This document shows, in pieces, positions 9,166 through 18,446 of a DNA stretch of 54,432 nucleotides (its first letter is position 1; the number at the start of each line of letters is the position of its first letter). The position numbers and the translations under genes are program-made. The DNA is from Desulfuromonadales bacterium (GTDB lineage Bacteria > Desulfobacterota > Desulfuromonadia > Desulfuromonadales > Geopsychrobacteraceae), in assembly GCA_019429255.1 (NCBI GenBank), contig JAHYIY010000019.1, forward strand, positions 1 through 54,432. Reading direction: 5' to 3'. The notes under the pieces were generated by a model. That model did no database searches and was not told the DNA's origin. It was given only the letters and a program-made list of their open reading frames with translations.

Positions 9166-10908
9166 TCAGCTGCGTTTCGGATTTCTGCTGCGAGGTGCCT
9201 TTGTCGGGGCCGGGCTGCGCCCCTTGCCGGCAATGCGTTTGCCCCGGTTCGTGCTTTTGTGCCCATCCGGCTGATTTTGCCCCCTGTTGTCGAGGCTGAT
9301 TTGCAAAGGGCGCTGGTTGATACTGATATCTTTGATGCGTTTAAGCTGTGCTGGATCAAGGGGAATAAGCAGATCCACCAGGCTGAAATGCTCAAAAATA
9401 TTGATTCGACCAATCGCGCGGCTGTCGACGCGGCCTTCGTTACTCAAGGCGCCAACAATATTCCCCGGCTCAACGCCATGGCTGCGACCAACCTCGAGCC
9501 GGTAACAGGTTGTCTGTTCGCTGGTACTGCGTTCGGTTCTCCTGCCGGCGGGACGTTGTTCGCTGAGATCCTCTTGCACAAAGGTGTCTTCCTCCATTTG
9601 CAGGGGGCGTTCTTTCTGCAGGAGGAACGCCATGGCCGCTGCGATGCGACGATGACCGATATCGTAATCAGATTGAATATCATCAATCAAGGACTCAAAG
9701 AACTCCAGGTCCTGGGATTCCAGGGTGGCATTGACCTGCTCTTTAAATAAACCAACGCGGCGATTGGTAATGTCCTTGCGGCTCGGCAAAGCCATTGCTT
9801 TGATCGGTTGCCGGGTGGCACGTTCAATTGAAGCCAGCATCCTCTTTTCCCGGGGTGCCACAAACAGGATGGCTTTTCCTTCCCGCCCGGCACGTCCGGT
9901 ACGACCAATGCGGTGTACGTAGGCCTCGGTGTCGTGGGGGATGTCGTAATTGACGACGTGGCTGATGCGCTTGACATCCAGACCGCGGGCCGCAACATCG
10001 GTGGCAACAACAATGTCGAGACTTCCCTCCTTGAGCCGTTCCACGGTTTTCTCGCGCATCACCTGGGTCATGTCGCCATTTAAGGGGGCACTGGAAAATC
10101 CACGCGCTTCAAGCTTTTCTGCCAGCTCTACCGTGGAAATTTTAGTGCGCACAAAGATGATCATGCCGTCAATTTCTTCCGCCTCAAGAATGCGGGTGAG
10201 GGCATCAAGCTTATGCAGACCCTTGACCTGCCAGTAGCGCTGGCTGACCAGCTCAACCGTCGAGGTTTTTGATTTGATGCGAATTTCAACCGGGTCATTG
10301 AGATGACGGCGGGCAATCTTGAGTACTTCCTGTGGCATGGTGGCGGAAAAAAGGGCGGTCTGGCGCTCGGGTGGGGCGTGGGAGAGGATCTCTTCAACCT
10401 CTTCGATAAACCCCATTTTGAGCATTTCGTCCGCTTCGTCGATAACAACAGCGCTCAGTTTGTCGAGTTTGAGGGTCCCCCGGTTCAGGTGATCCTTGAT
10501 CCGTCCCGGGGTGCCAACGACGACCTGTACACCGCGCTGCAACTGGCGTAACTGCTGGACCATGTTTTGCCCACCATAAACGGGAAGAACCTGAAACCCC
10601 GGCAGATAGCGGGCGTAGGTTTGTACGGCTTCGGCTACCTGCAGCGCCAGTTCGCGGGTCGGGGTCAATACCAGCAGTTGCGGATATTTAAGTTCCGGTT
10701 TCAGCCGGGATAAAAGGGGCAATGAAAAAGCTGCCGTCTTGCCGGTACCGGTCTGCGCCTGGCCGAGGAGATCTCGTCCTGCGAGCAGGAGTGGGATGCT
10801 TTGTGCCTGGATGGGCGTTGGCGATTCGTAACCGACTTCGTCGATGACTTTAAGGAGGGCCGGTGCCAGGCCCAGTTCGCTGAATGAAAGTGGTTCGTTA
10901 CTACTCAT
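9166..10908 (-). CDS. DEAD-box ATP-dependent RNA helicase with DbpA-like RNA-binding domain
   Basis: 580-residue RNA helicase. Motifs in order: FSELGLAPALLKVIDEVGY with PTPIQAQSIPLL (Q motif), AQTGTGKT (Walker A), PTRELA, TPGRIKDHL, VIDEADEML (DEAD), FSATMP (SAT), VATDVAARGLDV and HRIGRTGRAGR. A stretch around CYRLEVGRSHGVEPGNIVGAL is the DbpA-type RNA-binding domain, followed by a basic, probably disordered tail ending RNPKRS. This layout matches DeaD/CsdA-type helicases of ribosome biogenesis and cold adaptation. The start at 10908 is chosen over an open upstream extension because AGGACAGGA lies just upstream and the Q motif then falls near the N-terminus. Confidence 0.93.
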   Translation of the reverse strand: MSSNEPLSFSELGLAPALLKVIDEVGYESPTPIQAQSIPLLLAGRDLLGQAQTGTGKTAAFSLPLLSRLKPELKYPQLLVLTPTRELALQVAEAVQTYARYLPGFQVLPVYGGQNMVQQLRQLQRGVQVVVGTPGRIKDHLNRGTLKLDKLSAVVIDEADEMLKMGFIEEVEEILSHAPPERQTALFSATMPQEVLKIARRHLNDPVEIRIKSKTSTVELVSQRYWQVKGLHKLDALTRILEAEEIDGMIIFVRTKISTVELAEKLEARGFSSAPLNGDMTQVMREKTVERLKEGSLDIVVATDVAARGLDVKRISHVVNYDIPHDTEAYVHRIGRTGRAGREGKAILFVAPREKRMLASIERATRQPIKAMALPSRKDITNRRVGLFKEQVNATLESQDLEFFESLIDDIQSDYDIGHRRIAAAMAFLLQKERPLQMEEDTFVQEDLSEQRPAGRRTERSTSEQTTCYRLEVGRSHGVEPGNIVGALSNEGRVDSRAIGRINIFEHFSLVDLLIPLDPAQLKRIKDISINQRPLQISLDNRGQNQPDGHKSTNRGKRIAGKGRSPAPTKAPRSRNPKRS

Positions 10909-10988
10909 GTTATTCCTGTCCTGAAAAAATGTATTTTTGACGGCAAAGCTTTTTATTATAACCTGTCTGTTGGCCCAATGCCAGTTTT

Positions 10989-13496
10989 TTAAATGGATTG
11001 CTGGCGTGGTTGCCACATAAGTAGCAGCAGTGCCAGCAGGGTCAAATTGGCAAACATGGCGACCAGCATGGCCAGGCCGGTGAACAATCCAAAGTAGATG
11101 GTTGGATTGAAGTTAGACAAAGCCAGAATGGAAAAACCGGTAATAATGGTGATCGACGTGTAATACATGGCGCGGCCGACACTGTCGTGGGTGCGTCGGA
11201 CCGCCCCTCGAGGATTGCCATCGACACGTAATTCGTCGTTGAAACGATGAACATAGTGGATGGTATCATCCACGGCAATGCCAATAGTGATGGCGGCAAT
11301 GGTGATGGTCATGATATCCAGGGGTATTTTCATCAATCCCATCAAGCCCAGTACGGCAGCTGCTGAGATCAGGTTGGGAACGATGGCGATGAGGGCCAGC
11401 CGCAGTGAGCGGAACTGGACCAGGAACATACCGACAATCACCAGAAATACCACGCCGATGGTCATGATCTGGGATGCGAACAGGCTCTGCAGCACATTAT
11501 TGTAGAGCACAAACATACCGGTCAACTTGACCTGTTCCGGCTTGAGATCGAACAACTCAACCAGATCCCGTTCAATCTTGCCGAGCAGTTCATTGCGCCG
11601 CAGGTTCGGATCGGAGTCGATAATGCGCAGATTGAAACGGATCTGGTTGCCGTCCGTAGCCATGTAGGGGCGAAACAGGCTGTTGTCAATCACTTCCGGC
11701 AGCTTGCGATGGATCACCGACAGGGCCATGTTGTCCAGCGGTTGCCCCTCATTGACATGCTGCATCAGGGTAAAGGTGGTCGACATGGACAGCACCTTGC
11801 CCGATTCCGGCAGTTGATCGAGATAGTCATGAATCGCGTGAATGTTATTGACCTGGTAGCTATTAAACCAGTAACTGCTGCCGGAAATTCCGGCTTCGAC
11901 CGTATCAGCGGCGAAAAAATCGTCGCCAAAGGGGTCATCGTCGGCAAATGCCGCTTCCTGCTCACGGGCAGTAAAAAACTCAGGATCAGCATCAACCACA
12001 ACATCGAGGGGGGTGGTGCCACCCAGTTGCCGGTCGATCAGAGCCATCCCCTGATAGATTTCCGTTGTTGGTTTGAAGTAGTCGATGAAGCGGTTTTCTA
12101 CGGTTAATTGGGCGATGCCGTAGATGCTGACCAAGGTGATGAGGGCAAAGGCAAACAGTGTTGAACGGCCGTGATATTCGACCAGGTGAGCGCAACCACG
12201 AGTCATATATCTGGTGACGTCGAAGCGCGGGACGAAGGGCTGTGGCTTTTTCAGCAGAACCAGTCCGGCCGGGAAGAGAATCAGGCTGATAATCAGGGCA
12301 AAGCCGATGCCGATGGCCATCATCCAGCCAAAATCAATAATCGGGCGGATATCACTGGTCAACAGGGAAGCAAAAGCGGCGATGGTTGTGAGGGCGGTAA
12401 AAATACTCGGCAGAGCCTTGGTGCGAATGGTTTCGCGGATCAATTCAGCGTGGTTGGTATCGGGTTGTTCGGCCAGCAGTTCGTTATAGCGGACCATCAG
12501 GTGGACGCAAAGGGAAAGGGTGATAATCAGTAGCAGTGAGGTAAAGTTGGAAGAAACCACCGTGACTTTCCAGCCAATCAACCCCAAAAATCCAAACATG
12601 AATAATACGGTACAGAAGCAGCAGGCCATGGGCAGTAACACCCACTGGGTGCGGCGGAAAATCAGCATCAGCATGGAGACCAGAAACACCAGGACACCGA
12701 CGCCAAACTTGACCAGGTCGTTGCGGATGAAGTCGATCATATCGACAACAATCATCGGGATGCCACCTAGAAACAGTTCGGCAGCGTCGCGATGCTCAGC
12801 CATGATGGCGCGAATGATGGCGATGTCGCGTGCTTCCTGGTCGTTATGGGCACGACTGACCCGGTCGTAGGCAGTAGAAACTTCATCCAGTTGTTGTTCT
12901 TCTGCCGCCGAGATAACCCCATCATCACGCTTTTCCCGCAGTTCGGTGCGTTGGCGATGCAGTGACTGCAGCTCTTCGTTGGTTGCCAGCATCACCTGCA
13001 GGGCGGTGGTACGCCCGTCGGCGCTGACCAGCAGATCTTTATAGATCGACCCGGTGGTAAATTCGATCAGGGCCGACTCCATATCCATGCCCGGTGTTTC
13101 GACGGTGCGGATCTCGCGGCTGAGTTCCGCCAGGGTGACCCGCGGGCTGTCGATCAGCGGCGCATCGAGGATGCTCAATACCTGCGTTACCCGCTCAACC
13201 TCCAACAGGCGCTCGCGCAGCTTGCGGATGTCCGCGATGGTTTCGGGTGCCAGCAGCTCCCTTTTGGGAGTATAGCTGATGATCAGAAAGTCACTGGTGC
13301 CGTAAAGAGCGTTAATCTGGCGGAAATAGCGTAGATCCTTATCATGCTCAAGCATCAAAGAGTCAGCTGAAGCATCAAGATGGAAATCCTTGGCAAAAAA
13401 ACCGACGGAAGCAATCAGTACCAACAGCAAGCTCAGGGTGGTCAGGGGATGTTTCAGGACCAGGCGCTCATATACAGAAATAACTGTTTGTTTCAT
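10989..13496 (-). CDS. RND/MMPL superfamily transporter
   Basis: About 835 residues, inner membrane. Topology is the duplicated MMPL pattern: a TM1 hydrophobic stretch near residue 20-40 (LTTLSLLLVLIASVGFF), a large external domain, a five-helix bundle, a second external domain with an acidic segment around AAFADDDPFGDD, and a second bundle. Charged signatures within the membrane include IAVDDTIHYVHRFND in the second half. Such proteins (HpnN-like or 'predicted exporter' RND family) export lipids or hydrophobic compounds; the substrate is unknown. The frame is open upstream to 13565, but the ATG at 13496 places the first helix normally. No periplasmic adaptor or outer-membrane partner is nearby. 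Confidence 0.88.
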   Translation of the reverse strand: MKQTVISVYERLVLKHPLTTLSLLLVLIASVGFFAKDFHLDASADSLMLEHDKDLRYFRQINALYGTSDFLIISYTPKRELLAPETIADIRKLRERLLEVERVTQVLSILDAPLIDSPRVTLAELSREIRTVETPGMDMESALIEFTTGSIYKDLLVSADGRTTALQVMLATNEELQSLHRQRTELREKRDDGVISAAEEQQLDEVSTAYDRVSRAHNDQEARDIAIIRAIMAEHRDAAELFLGGIPMIVVDMIDFIRNDLVKFGVGVLVFLVSMLMLIFRRTQWVLLPMACCFCTVLFMFGFLGLIGWKVTVVSSNFTSLLLIITLSLCVHLMVRYNELLAEQPDTNHAELIRETIRTKALPSIFTALTTIAAFASLLTSDIRPIIDFGWMMAIGIGFALIISLILFPAGLVLLKKPQPFVPRFDVTRYMTRGCAHLVEYHGRSTLFAFALITLVSIYGIAQLTVENRFIDYFKPTTEIYQGMALIDRQLGGTTPLDVVVDADPEFFTAREQEAAFADDDPFGDDFFAADTVEAGISGSSYWFNSYQVNNIHAIHDYLDQLPESGKVLSMSTTFTLMQHVNEGQPLDNMALSVIHRKLPEVIDNSLFRPYMATDGNQIRFNLRIIDSDPNLRRNELLGKIERDLVELFDLKPEQVKLTGMFVLYNNVLQSLFASQIMTIGVVFLVIVGMFLVQFRSLRLALIAIVPNLISAAAVLGLMGLMKIPLDIMTITIAAITIGIAVDDTIHYVHRFNDELRVDGNPRGAVRRTHDSVGRAMYYTSITIITGFSILALSNFNPTIYFGLFTGLAMLVAMFANLTLLALLLLMWQPRQQSI

Positions 13497-13593
13497 CAAT
13501 CGTCCAGTGGTGAAAGTGTAGCCTGTGCGTGTCGAATATCTGTCGCATGTGAGAGGGATGTGCAACTATAGCGCTACAGCGCTGAAAACACAA

Positions 13594-13620
13594 AAGCCTC
13601 GAAACGATGTCGAGGCCTTT
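13594..13620 (-). terminator. Hairpin downstream of fumarase
   Basis: GCCTCGA and TCGAGGC form a perfect 7-bp stem around a 7-base loop, with flanking A/T-rich bases (AAAA on one side, TTT on the other). It sits 24 bases past the fumarase stop on the reverse strand and before the next reverse gene, as expected for an intrinsic terminator. The U-tract is short, so termination efficiency is uncertain. Confidence 0.55.
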
Positions 13621-13643
13621 GTGATGCATTGATTTAGCGCCGG

Positions 13644-15263
13644 CTACAGGCCAAGCTTTTTAAAAAAGTCGTTACCCTTGTCATCAACCAGAATGAAAGC
13701 CGGGAAATCAACAACCTCAATCTTCCACACTGCTTCCATGCCCAGTTCGGGAAAATCGATGCACTCCACCTGCTTGATGTTTTCTTCCGCTAATACGGCA
13801 GCCGGGCCACCAATAGAACCAAGGTAGAAGCCGCCATGTTTGGCACAGGCATCAGTAACTTGCTGGCTACGGTTACCCTTGGCAATCATCACCATCGAGC
13901 CGCCATTGCTCTGGAGCAGATCAACATAGCTGTCCATGCGTCCGGCTGTGGTTGGGCCGAAAGAACCGGAGGCTTTGCCGGCAGGGGTTTTAGCCGGGCC
14001 GGCATAGTAGATCGGATGCTGCTTCAGGTAGTCAGGCAGGGGCTTGCCACTGTCTAGAATTTCCTTGAACTTTGCATGGGCAATATCCCGACCGACAACG
14101 ATTGTCCCATCGAGAAGAAGCGGGGCTCCGACCTCAAGTTTGGAAAGATCAGCGAGAATGTCTTTCATCGGTCGATTGAGGTTGATACGGGTCCCATGGC
14201 TTTGTTTGTTGCGATATTTCTCAGGAATCAGGCGACCGGGATTGCGATCCATTTCCTCGACAAAGAGCCCATCGCGGGTAATCTTGGCTTTGATGTTACG
14301 ATCCGCCGAACAGGACACTGCCATGCCGACCGGGCAGGATGCGCCATGGCGGGGCAGACGGATAACACGTACATCGTGGGCGAAATACTTGCCGCCGAAC
14401 TGGGCGCCAATCCCAAGCTCCTGGGCCGCCTTGAGAAGTTTTTCTTCCAACTCGATATCACGGAACGCCTGACCGTGATCATTACCGCTGGTCGGCAGGC
14501 CATCAAGGTAGCGAGCGGTTGCCAGCTTGACGGTTTTCATACAGGCATCAGCAGAGGTGCCGCCGATAACAAAGGCCAGATGGTAGGGCGGGCAGGCTGC
14601 AGTGCCGATGGTCTTCATCTTCTGCACGAGGAAGTTGTGGAGCGCGTCAGGGTTAAGCAGTGCCTTGGTTTCCTGGTAGAGCATGGTTTTGTTGGCCGAG
14701 CCGCCGCCCTTAGCAATAAAGAGAAACTTGTAGGCATCACCATCGGTTGCGTAGATGTCGATCTGGGCCGGCAGGTTGGTGCCGGTATTTTTTTCATTGT
14801 ACATGTCGAGCGCTACGGTTTGGCTATAGCGCAGATTTTCTTCCGTATAGGTCTTGAAAACCCCTTCGGAGATTAATTCTGCATCGTTGCAGCCGGTCCA
14901 GACCTGTTGCCCTTTTTTGGCAACAACTGTTGCGGTTCCGGTATCCTGACAGGTTGGCAGTTCAAACATGGCGGAAATTTCAGCGTTGCGCAAAAAGGCC
15001 ATGGCGACACCGCGATCGTTGTCGCTGGCTTCCGGGTCGCTGAGAATTTTTGCGACCTGCTCATTGTGTTCGGGGCGCAACAGGAAGGAAACATCGCGCA
15101 TGGCCACATGGGACAATACCTTCAGCGCTTCGGGATCGACCTTGATGACTTCCTTGCCTTCGAAAGTGGTGACACTGACATACTTTTCAGATCCTTCAAT
15201 CTTGTAGTACCTGGTGGTGTCTGCTCCCATCGGCATGGGATCCTGGTAGGTGAATTCCGGCAT
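13644..15263 (-). CDS. Class I (iron-sulfur) fumarate hydratase, single-chain
   Basis: 539-residue fumarase of the oxygen-sensitive [4Fe-4S] class, interconverting fumarate and malate in the citric acid cycle. The alpha part includes [13 protein letters not shown] (first cluster Cys), [18 protein letters not shown] and [16 protein letters not shown] (other cluster Cys). The beta part includes [18 protein letters not shown] and [18 protein letters not shown], both hallmarks of the family. The single-chain length matches E. coli FumA/FumB-type enzymes. The frame is open 51 bases further upstream, but AAGGAGAG lies 6 bases before the ATG at 15263 and fixes the start. A good promoter (15331-15359) precedes it. 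The gene is divergent from cysE and the isc cluster. Confidence 0.95.
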   Translation of the reverse strand: MPEFTYQDPMPMGADTTRYYKIEGSEKYVSVTTFEGKEVIKVDPEALKVLSHVAMRDVSFLLRPEHNEQVAKILSDPEASDNDRGVAMAFLRNAEISAMFELPTCQDTGTATVVAKKGQQVWTGCNDAELISEGVFKTYTEENLRYSQTVALDMYNEKNTGTNLPAQIDIYATDGDAYKFLFIAKGGGSANKTMLYQETKALLNPDALHNFLVQKMKTIGTAACPPYHLAFVIGGTSADACMKTVKLATARYLDGLPTSGNDHGQAFRDIELEEKLLKAAQELGIGAQFGGKYFAHDVRVIRLPRHGASCPVGMAVSCSADRNIKAKITRDGLFVEEMDRNPGRLIPEKYRNKQSHGTRINLNRPMKDILADLSKLEVGAPLLLDGTIVVGRDIAHAKFKEILDSGKPLPDYLKQHPIYYAGPAKTPAGKASGSFGPTTAGRMDSYVDLLQSNGGSMVMIAKGNRSQQVTDACAKHGGFYLGSIGGPAAVLAEENIKQVECIDFPELGMEAVWKIEVVDFPAFILVDDKGNDFFKKLGL

Positions 15264-15330
15264 CGCTCTCTCCTTGGTCAATGTGAATTGGATTTTAGGG
15301 CCAAGACAGCCCACAAATTTAACGGAAACA

Positions 15331-15359
15331 ACTATAGGTGAATTTTATCCCAGTGTCGA
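15331..15359 (-). promoter_or_regulatory. Sigma-70-type promoter for fumarase
   Basis: Read on the reverse strand, TCGACA (15354-15359) and TATAGT (15331-15336) are separated by exactly 17 bases; each hexamer matches consensus at five of six positions. It lies about 70 bases upstream of the fumarase start. Confidence 0.6.
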
Positions 15360-15424
15360 CCGCTAAGTACAGTGTCCAGGTGTAAAACGAAAGAGCAATT
15401 TAATTGAAAATTTACCGGGCGCGA

Positions 15425-15479
15425 ATACCTGACTGTTTCTCTTGGAAAGAAATTGACAGAAACACTCAGGTATGATAGT
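15425..15479 (+). promoter_or_regulatory. Candidate cysE/isc operon control region with inverted repeat
   Basis: ATACCTGA (15425-15432) and TCAGGTAT (15466-15473) are perfect inverted copies 33 bases apart. They flank a consensus TTGACA at 15453-15458; the best following -10 match, GATAGT at 15474, gives a short 15-base spacer. The region lies about 80 bases before cysE, which is followed by an IscR-type repressor gene, so an autoregulatory operator is plausible. The repeats do not obviously match the E. coli IscR site, so the regulator is unassigned. Confidence 0.35.
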
Positions 15480-15560
15480 CGTTCGGAACAGATTGGGGTG
15501 CCGATACGGGTTGTTATGTCATTGCTGTGGCTGGTGGATATGTTTTTTGGGAGGTAGCTT

Positions 15561-16259
15561 ATGTTCGCTTTTTTCAAGGATGATATCAAGGCCGTTTTTG
15601 ATCGTGATCCGGCCGTGCGCAGCGTATTTGAGGTAATTTTCTGTTATCCCGGGTTCCATGCCATGTTGTTTTATCGCCTTTCACACTGGTTATGGAATAA
15701 AAACCGGACATTTATGGGGCGCTTTGTCTCGCATCTCGGGCGTTTTTTCACCGGCATTGAAATCCACCCCGGAGCAAAAATCGGCCGCGGTTTTTTTATT
15801 GATCACGGCATGGGTGTGGTGATTGGCGAAACGGCCGAAATCGGTGAAAATTGTACCCTCTACCATGGCGTTACCTTGGGAGGGACTTCCTGGGCCAAAG
15901 AAAAGCGTCATCCGACCCTGGGTAATAATGTGGTGGTCGGCTCCGGGGCCAAGATTCTTGGTCCCTTCAAGGTCGGTGATGATAGCAAAATCGGCTCGAA
16001 CTCTGTTGTTGTCAAAGAGGTCCCAGCAACGGCGACAGTCGTTGGTATTCCCGGGCGCGTGGTGCTGTCTGGTGAAAAACGGGTCGGTGTTGATCTCCAG
16101 CACGGTGAATTGCCTGATCCCGTTGCCAAGGCGGTGAGCTGTGTGTTTGACCAGATTCAGCGCCTGGAAGAACAGGTCGTCAGTTTGCGTCAGGAACAGG
16201 GTCGTCTCAGGGCTGAATTGTCACAATATCGGGCTGATGAGGAGGATAGGGTTTCATGA
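15561..16259 (+). CDS. cysE: Serine O-acetyltransferase
   Basis: 232-residue acetyltransferase making O-acetylserine from serine and acetyl-CoA, the committed step of cysteine synthesis. After an N-terminal helical part ([27 protein letters not shown]) comes a left-handed beta-helix of hexapeptide repeats with [19 protein letters not shown] (catalytic His), [15 protein letters not shown] and [20 protein letters not shown]. The C-terminus ends in a coiled-coil-like segment ([18 protein letters not shown]) typical of the shorter bacterial form. A GGGAGGT site precedes the ATG. It overlaps the IscR gene by 4 bases, placing cysteine synthesis in the same transcript as Fe-S assembly. Confidence 0.95.
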   Translation: MFAFFKDDIKAVFDRDPAVRSVFEVIFCYPGFHAMLFYRLSHWLWNKNRTFMGRFVSHLGRFFTGIEIHPGAKIGRGFFIDHGMGVVIGETAEIGENCTLYHGVTLGGTSWAKEKRHPTLGNNVVVGSGAKILGPFKVGDDSKIGSNSVVVKEVPATATVVGIPGRVVLSGEKRVGVDLQHGELPDPVAKAVSCVFDQIQRLEEQVVSLRQEQGRLRAELSQYRADEEDRVS

Positions 16260-16702
16260 GATTGTCAACCAAAGCCCAGTATGCAGTACGTGCTCTGGTC
16301 AGTCTGAATCTGGTCAGTGACGGTAGCCCGATGACGATCAAGGATATATCTGAACGTGAAAATATTTCACTGAATTATCTTGAACAGCTTTTTGTCAAAC
16401 TCAGACGCGGCGGCATTGTCAGAAGTATCCGCGGTCCCGGCGGTGGTTACCTGCTGGCGCGCGCGGCGAATCAGATCAGTGTGGATCAGATCGTGGATAC
16501 GGTAGAGGAGATTCTCGTACCGGTCTCCTGCATGAACGATGATGGCAGTTGTGGTTGTGACCTGGAGTGTGCGACTCAGTCAGTCTGGCAGGGGCTCGGC
16601 AATCAGATTCGTAATTTCCTCGCCTCCATGACCCTGGAAGATCTGACCAAAGATGCGCGGCGCCGTCTCGATCAGCGGATCAGGCATCAGGTGCCCCTCT
16701 AA
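16256..16702 (+). CDS. iscR: Rrf2-family regulator, IscR type
   Basis: 148-residue winged-helix transcription factor. The N-terminus [17 protein letters not shown] and the recognition region [24 protein letters not shown] with [10 protein letters not shown] are diagnostic of Rrf2 proteins. Cysteines C92, C99, C101 and C105 lie where E. coli IscR has its [2Fe-2S] ligands (92/98/104), so cluster binding is likely although spacing differs by a residue. IscR-type proteins sense cluster supply and repress isc genes. It overlaps cysE by 4 bases and lies 31 bases before iscS, consistent with autoregulation of the whole operon. Confidence 0.9.
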   Translation: MRLSTKAQYAVRALVSLNLVSDGSPMTIKDISERENISLNYLEQLFVKLRRGGIVRSIRGPGGGYLLARAANQISVDQIVDTVEEILVPVSCMNDDGSCGCDLECATQSVWQGLGNQIRNFLASMTLEDLTKDARRRLDQRIRHQVPL

Positions 16703-16733
16703 TTCTATGTTCTCGTAAACCCGGAGGATTTTT

Positions 16734-17954
16734 GTGAAGCAGATTTATCTCGATAATAACGCAACAACAGCAGTCAAGCCGGAAGTTCTGGATGCCATGC
16801 TTCCCTATTTTCGTGAACAGTTCGGCAACCCGTCGAGTGTTCACTGGGCCGGGCGCATGGTCAGTGGCGCGATCGAAAAAGCCCGTGAACAGGTGGCGGA
16901 ATTATTGAACTGTTCACCGGCAGAAATCATCTTTGTCTCCTGTGGCAGCGAAGGGGACAACTTCGCCATTAAAGGGACTGCTGAAGCGTTGCGTCACAAA
17001 GGAAACCACATTATCACCACGACGGTGGAACATCCCGCCGTATTGGAGACCTGTGAATATCTGGAAAAAAACGGCTTTGAGGTGACCTATCTGCCGGTCG
17101 ACAAAGACGGCATGCTCGATCTGACGCAACTTGAGGCTGCCATTACCGACAAGACAATTCTGATTTCGGTTATGTGGGCCAACAACGAAACCGGCAATCT
17201 GTTCCCCATTGACGCCATTGGTGAGATTGCCGGACGTCACAAGGTGCGTTTTCACACCGATGCGGTTCAGGCCGTCGGCAAGGTGCCGGTCGACGTGCAA
17301 GCGGCGAAGGTGGATATGCTGGTCCTGTCAGGGCACAAGATTGGCGCACCCAAAGGCGTCGGCGCCCTTTACCTGCGACGTGGTACGCGCATGATCCGTT
17401 TTATGCATGGTGGTCATCAGGAACGCAATCGCCGCGCTGGAACCCACAATGTTGCCGGCATCGTTGGCCTCGGAGTAGCCTGCGAACTGGCCCGTCTCAA
17501 TCAGGAAAAAGACTATGCCTACGTGCGCCGTCTGCGTGACAAGCTTGAGCAGGGAATTCTCAGCACGGTGCCGGATGTCAAGCTCAATGGCCATCCGAAC
17601 CCGGATCTGCGACTGCCTAATACCCTCAACGTCAGTTTCAACTTTATCGAAGGGGAGTCGTTACTGTTGTTTTTCGATATGAAGGGGATTGCAGCTTCCT
17701 CCGGCTCAGCCTGCACCTCCGGTTCGCTGGAACCCTCCCACGTGATGCGGGCGATGGGGGTGGATATTGTCCTGGCCCATTCCAGTGTGCGTTTCAGCTT
17801 CAGTGCTGACAACACCGAGGAGGAAGTTGACTATATTCTGGCCGAACTTCCCCCCATTGTTCAGCGCCTGCGTGACATGAGCCCCCTATATCATCGTCAA
17901 GAACCGACACCACTGCACTGTGATGAGTGCCGGATGGTGCATAAGGCCAGCTAA
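16734..17954 (+). CDS. iscS: Cysteine desulfurase, NifS/IscS type
   Basis: 406-residue PLP enzyme that strips sulfur from cysteine and passes it as persulfide to the IscU scaffold and to MnmA. The PLP lysine is K202 in VLSGHKIGAPKG and the active-site cysteine is C327 in ASSGSACTSGSLEPSHVM, within the longer loop of group I enzymes. YLDNNATT begins the protein. The start is GTG at 16734, supported by CGGAGG 8 bases upstream. The C-terminus carries an extra CDEC pair (LHCDECRMVHKAS) beyond the usual fold. Flanked by iscR and iscU. The gene could equally be labelled nifS; no nitrogen-fixation genes are present. Confidence 0.94.
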   Translation: MKQIYLDNNATTAVKPEVLDAMLPYFREQFGNPSSVHWAGRMVSGAIEKAREQVAELLNCSPAEIIFVSCGSEGDNFAIKGTAEALRHKGNHIITTTVEHPAVLETCEYLEKNGFEVTYLPVDKDGMLDLTQLEAAITDKTILISVMWANNETGNLFPIDAIGEIAGRHKVRFHTDAVQAVGKVPVDVQAAKVDMLVLSGHKIGAPKGVGALYLRRGTRMIRFMHGGHQERNRRAGTHNVAGIVGLGVACELARLNQEKDYAYVRRLRDKLEQGILSTVPDVKLNGHPNPDLRLPNTLNVSFNFIEGESLLLFFDMKGIAASSGSACTSGSLEPSHVMRAMGVDIVLAHSSVRFSFSADNTEEEVDYILAELPPIVQRLRDMSPLYHRQEPTPLHCDECRMVHKAS

Positions 17955-18005
17955 ATAGAAAATATGAGCCTTCACTGTAAATACTAAAAAACAGGAGACA
18001 GAAGG

Positions 18006-18374
18006 ATGTACACAGAAAAGGTCATGGATCATTTCACCAACCCGCGTAACGTTGGTGAAATTGAAAATCCCAATGGTGTCGGTGAAGTCGGCAATGCTTC
18101 CTGCGGTGATATCATGAAGATCTTCCTTAAGGTCGAAGACAACATCATCAAGGATGTTAAATTCAAGACATTCGGTTGTGGAGCGGCGATTGCCACCTCT
18201 TCCATGGTGACGGAGCTCGCCATCGGCAAGACCATTGACGAGGCGCTGGTATTGACCAATCAAGCGGTTGCTGAGGCTCTCGACGGCTTGCCGCCGGCCA
18301 AGATGCACTGTTCCAATCTGGCCGCCGATGCCCTGCATGAAGCGATCAAGGATTACAAAGCCAAAAATTCCTGA
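18006..18374 (+). CDS. iscU: Fe-S cluster scaffold protein, IscU/NifU-N type
   Basis: 122-residue scaffold on which [2Fe-2S] and [4Fe-4S] clusters are assembled from IscS-derived sulfur. The three conserved cysteines are C33 (ASCGD, with the regulatory Asp at 35), C58 (TFGCGAA) and C102 (KMHCSNLAADAL). It lacks the ferredoxin and Nfu domains of full-length NifU, so it is the stand-alone form. AGGAGACAGAAGG precedes the ATG. The hscBA/fdx genes found in proteobacterial isc operons are absent here, a shortened arrangement like that of several anaerobes. Confidence 0.94.
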   Translation: MYTEKVMDHFTNPRNVGEIENPNGVGEVGNASCGDIMKIFLKVEDNIIKDVKFKTFGCGAAIATSSMVTELAIGKTIDEALVLTNQAVAEALDGLPPAKMHCSNLAADALHEAIKDYKAKNS

Positions 18375-18404
18375 TTTGTCCGTGTTTCTGCAAACAATTT
18401 TCTT

Positions 18405-18433
18405 AAAGGGCTCCGCTTATGTCGGGGCCTTTT
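18405..18433 (+). terminator. Hairpin with U-tract between iscU and mnmA
   Basis: AAAGGGCTCCG (18405-18415) pairs with the complementary run ending CCTTTT across about ten positions with one mismatch, and is followed directly by T residues. It lies 30 bases after the iscU stop and immediately before mnmA, so it may end or attenuate the isc transcript. Confidence 0.45.
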
Positions 18434-18446
18434 GTCCGAGGTAGCT

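Noticed and set aside
8982-9413. Reverse ORF over the intergenic hairpins and the helicase end
   Set aside because: It mixes non-coding repeat DNA with an alternate frame of the helicase and shows no domain pattern.
14076-14876. Long forward ORF inside the fumarase gene
   Set aside because: It is antisense to a clearly conserved enzyme gene and has no family signature or ribosome-binding site; a by-product of GC-rich coding DNA.
18432-18446. TTG start for mnmA
   Set aside because: It falls within the terminator hairpin and lacks a ribosome-binding site; GTG at 18447 is well supported.
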